From contig NW_004955517.1 of assembly GCF_000276665.1 (NCBI RefSeq), forward strand, positions 1,551,934 to 1,615,933: 64,000 nucleotides of DNA. The letters are read 5' to 3'. Origin of the DNA: Chinchilla lanigera (lineage: Eukaryota > Chordata > Mammalia > Rodentia > Chinchillidae). The notes under the pieces are model-generated. The model made no database searches. It was given only the letters and a program-made list of their open reading frames with translations, and was not told the origin of the DNA. Positions 1 through 10,565 of the stretch are shown piece by piece. Position 1 is the first letter of the stretch. Each line of letters opens with the position of its first letter. The position numbers and the translations under genes are program-made.

Positions 1-602
1 TGTTTGTCTTCTTGAAAATTGTATTGATGCCGCCTTGTCACGCAGACACTGACTGAGAAATGTGCTGAGGCAGGAATGAGGTCAGTGCGGAGGAGATGAC
101 GGGGCTTCTGTGCCGCATTGTGGATTGTTCCTTAACGCAGCGAATTCAAAGGCCCTGTAGCTGTAACAGGCAGACCTACCTCCCTTTGTGTGATGTTCAG
201 TCTGCTTTGTTCAGCTGCATGGATCTGTTCTTCATCTCCTTCTTACAGTGGAACTGCATTTGTTTGAAATGTGAGTTGCAAGTGACAAAAGACCAGTGTC
301 AAAGTATTTTAAGTAAAAAAGAGATAGATGAATGAATAGACAGACAGACAGAATTTATTGACTGAAAGCCCCGGCAAGGCTACATCCAGAGGCTTGCTGC
401 TTGTTGTCACATGGTCTTGTGGGTCAGACGGCTGGCCAGTGTTCCGTGGTTAACCCTCCTGTCTTCACCCGAGGGATCAGAAGATTCCACATTGTGTACC
501 TTCCTCTGAATGTGGCCATGCCGGTTATGTCCTCTGATTTGCCACAGCTGGCCCACAGACCAGGCTGGGGTCAGGGTGGGAGATCAGCTGCACCCTCAGT
601 GT

Positions 603-604
603 TT

Positions 605-640
<36 letters not shown>
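603..640. repeat. (GA)n microsatellite, left of assembly gap
   Basis: TTGAGAAG followed by an uninterrupted AG tract that runs directly into the N block. The same 38 bases occur again immediately to the right of the gap. Confidence 0.95.
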
Positions 641-740
641 NNNNNNNNNNNNNNNNNNNNNNNNNNNNNNNNNNNNNNNNNNNNNNNNNNNNNNNNNNNN
701 NNNNNNNNNNNNNNNNNNNNNNNNNNNNNNNNNNNNNNNN
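641..740. other. Assembly gap of 100 N
   Basis: Exactly 100 N, the usual placeholder for a gap of unknown size. It lies inside a GA dinucleotide tract, where assemblers often fail. Any open reading frame crossing it is an artefact of translating N and of the GA repeat (Glu-Arg or Leu-Ser runs). Confidence 0.97.
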
Positions 741-742
741 TT

Positions 743-818
<76 letters not shown>
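741..818. repeat. (GA)n microsatellite, right of assembly gap
   Basis: Starts TTGAGAAG and continues as an almost pure AG tract, with one AAAG interruption near its end. Its first 38 bases repeat the left flank of the gap. Confidence 0.95.
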
Positions 819-1034
819 GAGATGGCATCTCAAGGCTAATTCAAGGTCAGTTTATCACTGCAGGGAAGTCAAGGTGTTGCCCTGGCAAAATGCATCAAAA
901 GACCACTGTAAAAACTACCGAGGAATCACTGTCCTCCATTAGACTGAGTCTTGCTAGGGGAACTATTGCTGTCCCCCACCCCAAAGCACTGACCTACAAC
1001 CTCTCCACCCACCAATGGCCTGGGGCACCTAGGC

Positions 1035-1216
1035 CGGTGATGGTGAAACTTAGAGTCGAGTGCCCAAACTGCAACCAAAACCCATTTATTTATCACAGAG
1101 TGCCAACACAACTACACCTGAATACTGAGGTTTCAGTTTAGAAAAAACAACTCCTACATTAACATCTTCTGTCTTAAAAGAAAAGTAGCACATGTGTCAT
1201 AGGTTCGGCACCACTG
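1035..1216 (+). mobile_element. Non-autonomous hAT DNA transposon (about 182 bp)
   Basis: The left end reads CGGTGATGGTGAAACTTAGAG. The right end, reverse-complemented, reads CAGTGGTGCCGAACCTATG. These are imperfect terminal inverted repeats of a CAGTGATGGCGAACCT type. The ends are flanked by acctaggc (1027-1034) and gcctaggc (1217-1224), an 8-bp target-site duplication with one mismatch, as hAT transposases make. The interior has no coding capacity. From memory it resembles hAT elements found patchily across tetrapods, some of them thought to be horizontally transferred. That family assignment is inference. A shorter relative sits at 56597-56675. Confidence 0.75.
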
Positions 1217-1389
1217 GCCTAGGCGGAGCGCACGCTCTGAGGAGTTTGGGATGTAGCCCTGTGCATTGTACAAACAGCTTCTCAACAGTTGTCCCGATGA
1301 GTCTAATGTCACTGTGCACCTAAGGTGTGCAGGACTGTTGAATTAATGAAGTGTGTTCCTCAATAATCAATCAAATTGGTTTTTCGTCT

Positions 1390-1560
1390 GCTAAGAGCCT
1401 GAGCTCCAACTCTGGCTCTGTGGTTCAGCAGCCCTGTGGATCTGGATGAGTTTCCAGACCCTGGAGGCCTCACTCTGCACACTTATGAGGCTGATGTGGG
1501 ACCTCCACCCCGAGCAAGGGTGATGGTTGGATGAGTGATGTATGCTAAGTGCTCACATAG
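1390..1560 (+). mobile_element. MIR SINE, degenerate
   Basis: The order 'gagcctgagctccaactctggctctgtgg ... gatgag ... cctcactctgc ... atgaggctgatg' follows the forward MIR consensus (gene-like head, conserved core, then the 'cctcatctg' region) at low identity. No target-site duplication is visible. Confidence 0.5.
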
Positions 1561-1799
1561 CAACTGGCTAGCATGGCGATATGCAATATTTATGTGAATA
1601 TATTTAAAAGAATAAGTATTTGTTAACCATTTAGGTTCATTAATTTAGTATCTATTATGTTTCTCCTAAACACTAGGCCCCTCACTAGACATGAGATAGA
1701 AATTTTAAAAAATGGAATTTGTGTTCTTAAGGACTCTGCGGTTTCTTACTGGAGGCAGCATGTAAATAGGTGATCACAGGTAGTGCTTATTGTTACACT

Positions 1800-2202
1800 T
1801 GTGTCTAGGTGTCCCCCCAAAGCCTCATGCTGTCATAGGGCTTTTAGGAGGTGGCTGGATCTACAGCGTGTGATTGCTTCACGGTGCAATGTTGGGATTA
1901 AGAGTGCTGGGATTCAGGGTGAGTGACTGCTGGATCGGTCCACTGATTGGACTGGCACTGTCCTAATCCCCATAGCCTGGATACAATATAAGGACAGAAA
2001 GAGGCTTGTCTTCCTCCTCTCTTGTTGCTTTTGCTGTCTTCCGCTGCCATGAGCTGTTGCCCCTCTGCCATGTGCCACCCTGCCTTGGAGCCAACTGATT
2101 ATGGACTGAACCCTCTACAAACTGTGAGCTAAATAAACCTCTCCTCCTTTAATGTTGGGTGCGGGGTATTTTGTCTTAGCTGCGAGAAAAGTAGCTAAGA
2201 CA
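1800..2202 (+). mobile_element. MaLR-type solo LTR
   Basis: Starts TGTGTCTAGGTGTCCCCCC and ends in GAAAAGTAGCTAAGACA. The LTR signal region 'gtgagctaaataaacctctcctcc' (2126-2149) carries the AATAAA poly(A) signal typical of the MST/MLT1 class of ERVL-MaLR LTRs. No internal retroviral sequence adjoins it, so it is a solo LTR. A close relative in the same orientation lies at 14311-14715. Confidence 0.8.
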
Positions 2203-4589
2203 CTTACAATCCCATAGTCTGCATGGTTCAGTCCCCAGCGATGTGTACAACCCAAAGGAGTTTAAAACTCGCCCAGACTTTTAGAGCACCGCGGACACGC
2301 AAGTCCCACCAGTGCCAGCGCTCCCTCTCTTGCTCTCCCATCGGTGTGCTCAGCAACTGAGACCCATGAGTTGCTTCTTCGTGTCCTGGGACCTGCCAGG
2401 CTTCCCTCTGTGCCTGCTCTGGGCCTGGCACCAACAGTCCCCGAGCTGCCATCCCCTTACCTTGAATTCCCTAGCCTGGCATTGTCTCTGCCCCAGACCT
2501 GTCTGCCTGTGTAACCTGATGGCATCTGCTTTTCCTCCAAGGCTCAACTCATAAGTCACCTTGTCCAGTAGCCTCCCAGGCCTTGGCCTTGGGCCTGGTC
2601 GTGGGCTTGGTCTCTGCCTGTCTTCTTCCCGGTTCTGAGTTCCCCAGGCCCCAGAGCAGACCACCAGTCACGGTCCAGCTGTCCGCACTCCCTCAGTCTA
2701 GTCTAGTAGGCTCTGCCATCAGGTAGAACTGGGATGGACTTTTAGCTCTCATTGGTGTTGCACAAATTATCCAAACTCCTTGTCAATAAATGGACGTGAT
2801 AATAGAGGCTTCCTTGGGAATGCTGTGAGCATTTTATGATACAATTCAAGAAAAGCCATGGCGCAGAGCACCTGGTAAAGCCCCCGTGACGGTGGGTGCT
2901 CCTGTTGTAAATGGAGGAGTATGCTTTGGAGATCTCCAGTGGTTTTTCAAGATGAACCGCTGATGGTTTCCTTCAAGGAAGCAGCTTGGTTTTCTAAAGA
3001 TTATAATTTGGAAAAAAGCAAACAAACAGCATGTTGGTTCCAGGGAAGGAAAATTACTTTGTTTTGGTGGTTTCTTGCTCTTGTTTTTCACACCTGTTTT
3101 CTCAGAGGAATAGAACTTAGTGTCTTGCCAAAACTTAACAACAAGTAAAATACGTGGTTTAAAGTCGTCAGCAGACATAGCAAATGTGAAATCAAATCTC
3201 TCATTTGCTTTGGAACGTCCGGACGGCGAGGACAGCTGGAGTGTTGCTATTTTTTATTTCAAATAAAAGAGTCAGCTCCTCGTTACCATAGAAACCACCA
3301 ACCTAATTATAAGGAGTTTTGTTCACGGGATAGATGTCATCATTTCTCTTTTCTCCCCCACCGCTCACACAGGTCCCCAAAATATTGGTGTGGATTTGGT
3401 CCTGGATAAAGGGATTTGCTCTCTTTCTTAAAATGATCAGTGCATTGAGCAGCTGACGCAGGAAAGGGAGCAGGGGGCGGGGGGTGACCAGAGTCTTCAA
3501 GAGATTGCACCCACAGCTTGTCTTCTGCTTCACAAAGAAGTCATGAGCATTTAGCAAGAATAAATTAGTGTTTTAAAATACAGTGTACCTCCATTCACGA
3601 ACTTAATTTGCCCCACAATTCTGGAAAAGACGGCCATGTTTGTGCTTGTGCGGGGTGGATCCCTGCGTGTTGCACAAATTATTACAAACAAAAACAATAC
3701 TTTGCCTGACACTTTGCTTTTCGAACCAGATTGTTCAACGCAACTGATCTGTCCTGGTCAGTCCCACTTTTTTTTCTTGTTGACAAGGAGTGAAAGAATG
3801 AGCTCTGTTTCCCTATAAGATCCAGTCTAGCTCTGGAGTGGTCTTGGGCAGGGTCTTGGTCTAGGGTTTCACATGGGAATCTGTGGTCAGTTACATGACT
3901 TCACGCCGCAGTGTATGGAGCGGGGCTGTGAGGCTGGCAGGCTGTTTGGCGTGTCTCTGGGGCCTGCGGGAGTGGTCGTCGCTGAGGGCCCACCCAGGGG
4001 GTTAGGGCTTCTCTGCCTCCCTGTCTGTCTTTGAACTTCTCACCTGTCTGTTGACGTCCATGGAGCCGATGTGTATCAAAGGAGAGTGTCTTTTTCCTGA
4101 CCCTGGACAGGCAGCCAGTCCGCCAACACACAGCTGATAGAAAGCACACACCACCGGGGAGCCAGAGTCTGGGTTTATTTCGGGTATGAGATCCCTTAGG
4201 GGTTACAGATTTGCAAGTGTGATTAATGTATTTTGGGGCTTCCATTTATAGAATGTGCCAGCTGTAGGTTCATGTTGGTGTTGGGCACGTTGCTTACATT
4301 TTGTCAACACTGAAATATCCAGCTGAGACGTGACTGCTCGGAATGCACCGCAGAGGCATCGGGAAGCCCCTCGGGCTGTATGGGACTAGGGGAGGGGCTT
4401 GGCCAGGACAGGGTGGGCCAAAGCCTGTGGCAACCCGGAACCCTGGAAGAAGCATGTAGAAATGTGTGTGGGTGACTGGCAGTGACACCCGTGATGGGTC
4501 AGTGTGTGTCTGCACAGAGAACGCGTTGCCGTGGATTCTACTGCCTTTGTACTCGAGTCTTGCCCCTCTGCTCTTCTGTCCCTTCTTTC
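2203..4589. other. Unique sequence, no gene seen
   Basis: No long or recognisable open frame. It contains a possible RFX X-box at 3282-3295 and, at about 3590-3830, a stretch whose start ('tacctccattcacgaacttaattt') looks like the end of an old DNA transposon that I cannot name. The rest looks like ordinary non-coding DNA. Confidence 0.6.
3282..3295 (+). promoter_or_regulatory. Candidate RFX X-box
   Basis: GTTACCATAGAAAC fits the RFX X-box (two RYYNYY-type half sites as an inverted repeat, consensus close to GTTGCCATGGCAAC). It sits in non-repetitive DNA followed by 'accaacctaattataagg'. RFX factors bind such sites near ciliary and MHC class II genes and in distal enhancers. No promoter or exon is visible nearby, so function is unproven. 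Confidence 0.4.
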
Positions 4590-4990
4590 CTCCTCTTTTA
4601 ATTGGCAACTGGTAATTGTGTCTATTTTGGGGGTACAATATGATGTTTTGATGCTGTATACATTTTGGAATGATCAAATCAGGCTAATGAATACCATCCC
4701 AAGCATTGTTTTTTTGTGGGGACAATAGTCAGCTGTTTTGAAATATGTAAAACATTAACTCCCATGCAATAGAACGCAGGATTTGTTCCTCCCGCCCGAC
4801 GGAAACTCTGTACCCTTGGCCCCAGCATCTCCTCTGTCCCTGCCTGCCTGTCCCCCTCTGTGGTAACCACCGTGCTACTCTCTACTTTCACCTTTTTAAG
4901 ATTGCGAGTGTGGGCAAGATCCGTGGTATTTGTCTTTGTTTCACCAGGCAGAGTGTCCGCTGGGTTCACCCACACTGTCACAAGTGACAC
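4590..4990 (-). mobile_element. Old L1 3' end, minus strand
   Basis: The plus strand reads as the complement of an L1 3' region: 'tttaattggcaactgg' (tail side), 'ggtacaatatgatgttttgat', 'tggaatgatcaaatcaggcta', then 'ggtaaccaccgtgctactctc' and 'tggtatttgtctttg'. All are landmarks of mammalian L1 3' UTRs in reverse. It is divergent with small deletions. Confidence 0.7.
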
Positions 4991-5029
4991 TCTACCCCTT
5001 GTGTTTGTACCACATTGTACAAGTCCAGT

Positions 5030-5285
5030 TGTGCAGTATCATGTTGGTTTGATTCCTATAGCAAGTCCAGTAGTGTGACATCTCCAGGATGATAGCCCTT
5101 GCTCAAGATAGTTTTGGCTATTCTGGGTCTTTTGCGGTTCCATATAGATTTCAGGATTGTTTTGTTATATTTCTGTGAAGAGTGACATTGAAATTTTGAT
5201 AGAGATTACATTATATCTGTAGATTCCTTTGGCAGTTCAAATATTTTGACATCCAGTTCATGCACACAGTACATTTTTATTCTGA
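5030..5285 (-). mobile_element. L1 ORF2 fragment, minus strand
   Basis: 'gtagtgtgacatctccagg', 'ttgctcaagatagttttggct' and 'ttcctttggcagttcaaat' are reverse-complement L1 ORF2 (the 3' part of ORF2 after the reverse transcriptase core). The frame is broken. It meets a plus-strand L1 fragment at about 5300 in a head-to-head arrangement. Confidence 0.7.
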
Positions 5286-5304
5286 TTGCAGCCCTCATAT
5301 AAGA

Positions 5305-5500
5305 ATCAGCTCAAAATGTATTAAAGACTTAAAGCCATAGAACTACCAGAAGAAAATATAGGGGAAAGTTAAATGATATTAGCCTAAGCAATGACTTCTC
5401 TGATATGACCTTACAAGCAAAGAAAATGAAGGTGAGAATAAACAAAAGAGATTGTATCAAATGAAAAATCTTCACAGCAAAGGGGACTCCATAAATAGTG
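5305..5500 (+). mobile_element. L1 ORF2 fragment, plus strand
   Basis: 'aaaatgtattaaagacttaaa', 'agaagaaaatatagggg' and 'tcttcacagcaaagg' match a section of L1 ORF2 that lies downstream of the adjoining minus-strand fragment in the element. The opposite orientation fits a 5' inversion during target-primed reverse transcription. Confidence 0.75.
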
Positions 5501-5501
5501 G

Positions 5502-6280
5502 TTAAGTGTCTGTCCTTTGCTTAGGACAGAAACCAAGATTTTTCCTTGATGGTTCTTTTTTTTTTTTTTCACACAATGCATCAAACGTCAGCAAGTTTGG
5601 GCCAGCTCTGTCTGCAGAGCCCAACTCTGTCTTCTCTCTGGCCCTCTTCTTTGCTAGGAGAGGAAGTCAGACTGCCTCCCTCTTCGGCCTGTCTTGCTGC
5701 CAGAGACCTTCTCTGGACCCCCTGTTTCCAGTCCCACAGCAAGCAGTGTGATCTTCCAAAATTATACGTTCTTCCTGGTCAGAGCCTCCTTCGGCTTCTC
5801 CGCACAGTGGCAATGAAATGATAATGTCTTAAATCGGTGCTCTTTATTGCCCAAGTGCCCATCCTCTCAGCCTGCTGCCTGTTGCTGTCTGCCTGCTCGT
5901 CCCACCCTTCTTCTTGAGCCCGGAATCCCCCACACCCTTCAGTCTCAGCTCTTGTCGCCCCATCTCGTTGTGACTCAACCCCTGATTCCAATCCGGGTTC
6001 CCTCCACTCTCGATGCCCTCAGATAGGATTGCCCGGGCCCGGGTCAAACAGCAGCTGTTCGTCACCTTCTGTCTCCTTGCTGACCTGATAGGATTTTCCT
6101 TGTAGGACTTAGCCCCCTGGCATCCATTGCAAAGGTTGGTAGTATATGATATTAAGTGAGGAATTTGTGCTCTTCAGAATGTAAACTCCCCACAGGCAGG
6201 GACTTCCCGAATTTTCACTTACAGAAGTAAATATTAGGGACTCCACGTGCATTATCTGTCTCACATGAGGGACACCGTAA
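5502..6280. other. Unique sequence, no gene seen
   Basis: No recognisable coding sequence. It holds a T-rich tract near 5557-5570 and CT-rich unique DNA. Confidence 0.55.
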
Positions 6281-6284
6281 TAGT

Positions 6285-6380
6285 GGTTAAGGCACTGACT
6301 AGCCACAAGCTTCTATTATAAAACTAAGCATTAGTTTCCTGTTACAGGTGAGGAAACTGAGGCTTCTAGAGATGAATTAT
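6285..6380 (-). mobile_element. MIR SINE fragment, minus strand
   Basis: 'tttcctgttacaggtgaggaaactgaggcttctagag' is the reverse of the MIR core ('cctcagtttcctcatctgtaaaatggg'). It is short and degenerate. Confidence 0.6.
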
Positions 6381-6944
6381 GCACTCGACTTCTGAGAGAA
6401 GAGCTAAGTGCTCCCATTTCCCTAAGATGCTGGGGTATGCGTCCTGAGTTTATAATCCCTCTGAGCTTGTCCTTCGCAGCTCTCCCCCGCCGGCAGGCTG
6501 ACAGGACATCACACTTGCTCACTTGTGCAGCCTTCAGTGTAGGCCGTGGGCACGACACCCCAGGTGGGTCGTTTGCGCAGGCCCTGTCCTAGGCCCTCTG
6601 TGCTGCTCTGGTACAGTACCTGAGACAGGTTCATTTATAATGGCCAGGAATCTACTGTGCTCTTTCACCTTTCTAGATGACGCAGTCCAGGCACTTGGGG
6701 AGGGCCCCTCCTGTCCCAGCCTGCGGTGGAGGGCAGGAATAAAGGGTGCTGATCCCTTCCCTCCAACCTCCTGGCCGAGCCACCTCTCAGCAGGACAGGC
6801 GTGCCGCGGCCCTCGCGCTGGAGGTTGGGCTTTCAGTGAACGTGAGCTCTGGGGTGCCACGTTCAAACCTTAGCGGCTATTTTAAATCAATTCGCGTTTA
6901 CTTTTCAGAAGATGTTGGCACCATAGGTGTACGTTCTTGTTAAC

Positions 6945-7665
6945 AGCTTTACTGATCTGACTCGTGCTCTGTAACTCACCACTCAGACTGTATAATTTCA
7001 GTGTTTGTAAGTTTGTTCACACAGCGTGCAGTTTTAGAATACTTTCATCACCCCAAAAGGGCCTTCACAGGCCTCGGGGGTTACTTTCCATTTCCCTCTA
7101 ACACCCTCCTCCCCTACTCACCTGGACAGCTACTGACCTGCCCGTCGTGTCTCTCACAGATGTGCCTTTGCTTGGTGTTTCTCACTAATGGAATCATGGC
7201 ATGTGGCCTTCTGTGTCCTCCTCTTATTTCGTGTCGTACTTCCAGGCTTGCTGTGTGTGACAGGTTGTGTCAGTACTCCAGCCCTTTGCATGACTGAACA
7301 GTTCGCCACCGTATACACCACCACACGCGTTCACTCATCTTTCGGAGGATGTCTGTGGTGTGCCTCCTTTCTGCCTGCTGTGTTTGTGCACGTGTCTTCG
7401 TGCAGACATGCTTTCAGTCTTCTTGGACATACACACTGAGGGGCAGGATTGTTGAACCATGTGATGGTTCTGTGTTTCATATTCTGAGGAACTACCCAGT
7501 GTTTTTTCCAAGGGCCGCACCATTCTGCACTCCTGCAGCAATGTGTGAGTGTTACCACTTCTGCATCTCTTTGTCAGCACTTGGTAGTGTCTGCTTCTTT
7601 ATTAGTCTTTTAGTGTATGTGAAAGTGAGTTCCTTTTTGCATTTCCTTTCTTAACGCAGAAGTCT
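6945..7665 (-). mobile_element. Old L1 (ORF2 end and 3' UTR), minus strand
   Basis: The plus strand follows the reverse of the L1 3' region in order: 'ttcatcaccccaaaagggcc', 'aatggaatcatggcatgtggc', 'gttgaaccatgtgatgg', 'gaggaactacccagtgttttt', 'caccattctgcactcctgcag' and 'tttgtcagcacttggta'. The last items encode the ORF2 C-terminal region on the minus strand. Heavily mutated. Confidence 0.75.
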
Positions 7666-7784
7666 GGCCCTTGGAGCTGTCAGCAGGGAAAACTATGGAA
7701 GCTAAGAATTTAGATTTTTGGTGTGTATGTTTTTAAAAACTCAAAATCATTTTCCTTTTAATTTTCTTTTAAAGCGAGGTTATT

Positions 7785-8725
7785 ATATTGACCTTTAAAA
7801 ACTGCTCTAGTGAGACATAATTACATCCCACTCAATTCACCTTTTAAAGTATGTAGTTCATTGGCTGTTAGTGTAGTCATAGGGTTGTGTGTCTGTTTTA
7901 AAATTTGTCAAATATTTTTATTACCTCCAGGGAAACTTTAAAACCCTCATCCACCATCTGTCTCTCAAATCTCCACCCCGTACCCAGCCTAGGCAACACT
8001 AATCACTTCCTGTTTCCCCCACTTTCTGCGTTTTATAGGTACCCGTTTGCAGTACGTAACGTTTACATCCTTGTGTGGAGTTGTTAAGTGTATATAACGC
8101 GTCTTAGTTCTTTTCTCACCCCCTTCCTTTCCCACTTTCCCCCTCCCTCTCCTTTCCAAAATCTCTTTCCCCCTATTTTTCATTATGTTTTATTTTGCTC
8201 TTTATTTATGGTCTGGGTTTCTCATATAGAGAACCCTGTTAAGCTCGTGTGTCTGATTATTTCACTCAACACTATGGCCTCAAGGTGCATCCATTTTCCT
8301 GCAAACAACTCAAGTTTGTTCTTCTTGATGGCAGAGTAGTACTCCACTGTCTGTAAATACCACACTTTCTCTATCCATTCGTGTTGGTGGACATACAGGC
8401 CACTTCTCAGATTTAGCTATTAGGAGTTGTGCTGCTATAAACTTGGGTATGTGTGTATCATTAATATGATGTTTTATTTTACTTTTTGGAGAAGATACCT
8501 ACAAGGGGAATAGTGGATGGAAAGGAATTTCTACTTTTAGATGTTTGAGGCCTCTCCATACCGATTTCCGTGGTGACTGCACTCACATTCATTCCCACCT
8601 TTCCCCTGCAGCCTGACCAGCATTTGTTATTTGGTGTCTTGGTGGTAGCCCTTCTTTCTGGAATAAAACAGAATCGGTGTGGTTTTGCTAATCTGCTTTC
8701 TACTGTCTGTCCTGGACGTTCCATG
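7785..8725 (-). mobile_element. Old L1 (ORF2 end and 3' UTR), minus strand
   Basis: A second pass through the same L1 region: 'ctctagtgagacataattaca' and 'caccttttaaagtatg', then 'tttcactcaacactatggcctc', 'gtagtactccactgtctgtaaat' and 'gctgctataaacttggg'. A minus-strand frame at 8479-8724 still reads as the ORF2 C-terminus (residues like CWSGCRGK and PLVGIFSKK). It follows a near-parallel copy at 6945-7665, so it is a separate insertion or a duplication. Confidence 0.7.
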
Positions 8726-10260
8726 TGCTTTTAAACAGTGGATAATTTCCACAGATAGCAGAAGGCATTGGCAGAATGCCTTTTTTATGGAAATATAAAA
8801 TTTCCCTTTAAAATAAACACAGTAAAATAAAAATTAGTGCATTTACACAGTGTTAATGTGATGTGCACAGTAAATGTGATGTACACAGCTAGTGCAGCGA
8901 TGGCCACAGGGACTGGAGGCGGGCTCCTCGTGGACGGGCTTCGGGAGGTGGTGGCTAGTGCCCTTTGGACTGGACAGGGCAAGGAGAGTCCCTCGCGTCT
9001 GGGCTAGAACTGCAGGCCCCGGAGCCCTTCCAGGCTGCCATCCACCTAGAGCATCCCCCTTCACAGCTGTGCGGCCTCACATCAGCGCCTGGATCGCTAA
9101 TCTAGCCCAACAGGGGTGGGCCTGCAGACCTGCTTCCTAGCACAGTGCCGGGGCAAAGCGATTGAAGGACAGTGTGAAGGCGGGGAGGACACAGCCTGAC
9201 ACAGCTTACTGTCTGCAGCCGCCCGAGGAGGGAGGAAGCTCTGAGCCCTCCCGCAGTCCCTCTGCCCAGGGTTACTCAGGTCCTACTATGCCTGGTGCAC
9301 CTCCCACAGGGCTTTGGGGAGCAGAGTGCCCCCTTGAAGAGGAAAATCACTTTCCTCAGCTGAGGGTATTTGCTTAGCTGTTTTCTCCGGCTAAACTTTC
9401 AAGTTAGAAAGACATTGCCCTTAACCATTGACAAAACCACAGGTTAGCTCTTTATGCATTTGCAAATTGCATCAAATCAAGCCCTGAAAGCACACTGGGA
9501 GGGGGCAGAGTGCCTTTGTTACCAATTTACCAAGTAACCCCAGGACATAGCCTGACATTTGGAATGCATCAGCAGCCCAAAAACATGACACATGATTTTG
9601 TAAAAGCCATGCTACAAATAAAATGGGATGTTAGAAATGCATTGGAACATGTTTTTCTCTGGTTGGATCAGCCATATGTAAGCTTCACCTATGGCAACAG
9701 TTTTCATCGGAGGCTTATTATAGCTTAATAAGAGGGTGTGTGGGTGGTACCGAGCCTGTGCAGAGCTGCTAGAACATCGAGACTCTGGCTTTTGTCTTCT
9801 TGCTTTGCTGATGTGAAATGGGCTGAGTTTTGCCTGGATTGTGGCTGGGTCAGGCCAAGTCACGTCCCTGCAGGACACAAGCCAGGTTCTGAGGCTGCCC
9901 AAGCAGAAGGCGTTGTTTAGAGTGAGACCTGGAAGGGGACATATGTTCTGCCCGGGACCCAACCCCAGCTCAGCCCCCGCTTTGTAGTGTGGAAGGTGGT
10001 GATGGGGATGGTGCCCAGAGCCCCCTATTGTTGAGAGCTGGGGGCCGTGTTGGGTGTACAGGTCTTGTAGGGCTCCGCCCTGGAGCTGACTGCATCCTTG
10101 CTGGGTATTGTGTGGCTGTCACTTTTCCTCGCTTCCAGAGCCTGTGCAGTGTCTGGCTCTGGGTATGCACAGGACACCCTCGGCTGTCTGGCTTGTTTAA
10201 CTACACTCCCGCCGGGCACGCTGGCCTGTCCTCTGTCTGGAGCACAAAGCTTCTTCCAGC
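8726..10260. other. Unique sequence, no gene seen
   Basis: 8730-9330 is GC-richer with short open frames that show no family features. 9370-9730 is AT-richer, repeat-free and contains the POU-type palindrome at 9454-9472. 9730-10260 holds nothing recognisable. Confidence 0.55.
9454..9472 (+). promoter_or_regulatory. Candidate POU/octamer palindrome
   Basis: ATGCATTTGCAAATTGCAT contains the perfect palindrome ATTTGCAAAT flanked by ATGCA and TGCAT, so several overlapping octamer half-sites are present on both strands. It resembles dimeric POU sites. The surrounding 350 bp is repeat-free. Function is inferred only. Confidence 0.3.
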
Positions 10261-10264
10261 GTTG

Positions 10265-10565
10265 GTGCTGTCGCATTCTTTAGCTGACCCAGCTGCCAGC
10301 CGAGTCCGCAGCCTGCTGTGGATCATCAGGTCCCCCTAGTGCCTCTGCCCACCCTCAGGCGCTGGCGTCTGTCTCACTGCGTCCGTCCACTGCACTTGCT
10401 TACACCTGGAATCATCTTGTCCACACATCTGTTTCCTCCTCTGTTGTCCTTTTCCCCACTGGACTGTAAACTCCATGAAGGCAGGGGCCTCCTCTGTCTT
10501 CTTCAAAGTCCTGACGCCCCACCTGGCTCTATGTCTCGCACGCGGAAGGCAACCCCTCACATCTG
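10265..10565 (+). mobile_element. L2 LINE 3' end
   Basis: 'ccactggactgtaaactccatgaaggcaggggcctcctctgtc' (about 10455-10497) is the diagnostic L2 3' end (gagctccttgagggcaggg). The upstream pyrimidine-rich DNA fits the L2 body at low identity. Confidence 0.6.

Noticed and set aside
401..1141. Open frame of about 246 codons crossing the gap
   Set aside because: Most of it is translated GA repeat and N, with hAT transposon sequence at the end. Not a gene.
6331..6866. Paired sense and antisense frames near 6.5-6.9 kb
   Set aside because: They shadow each other in GC-rich unique DNA, with no domain or splice structure.
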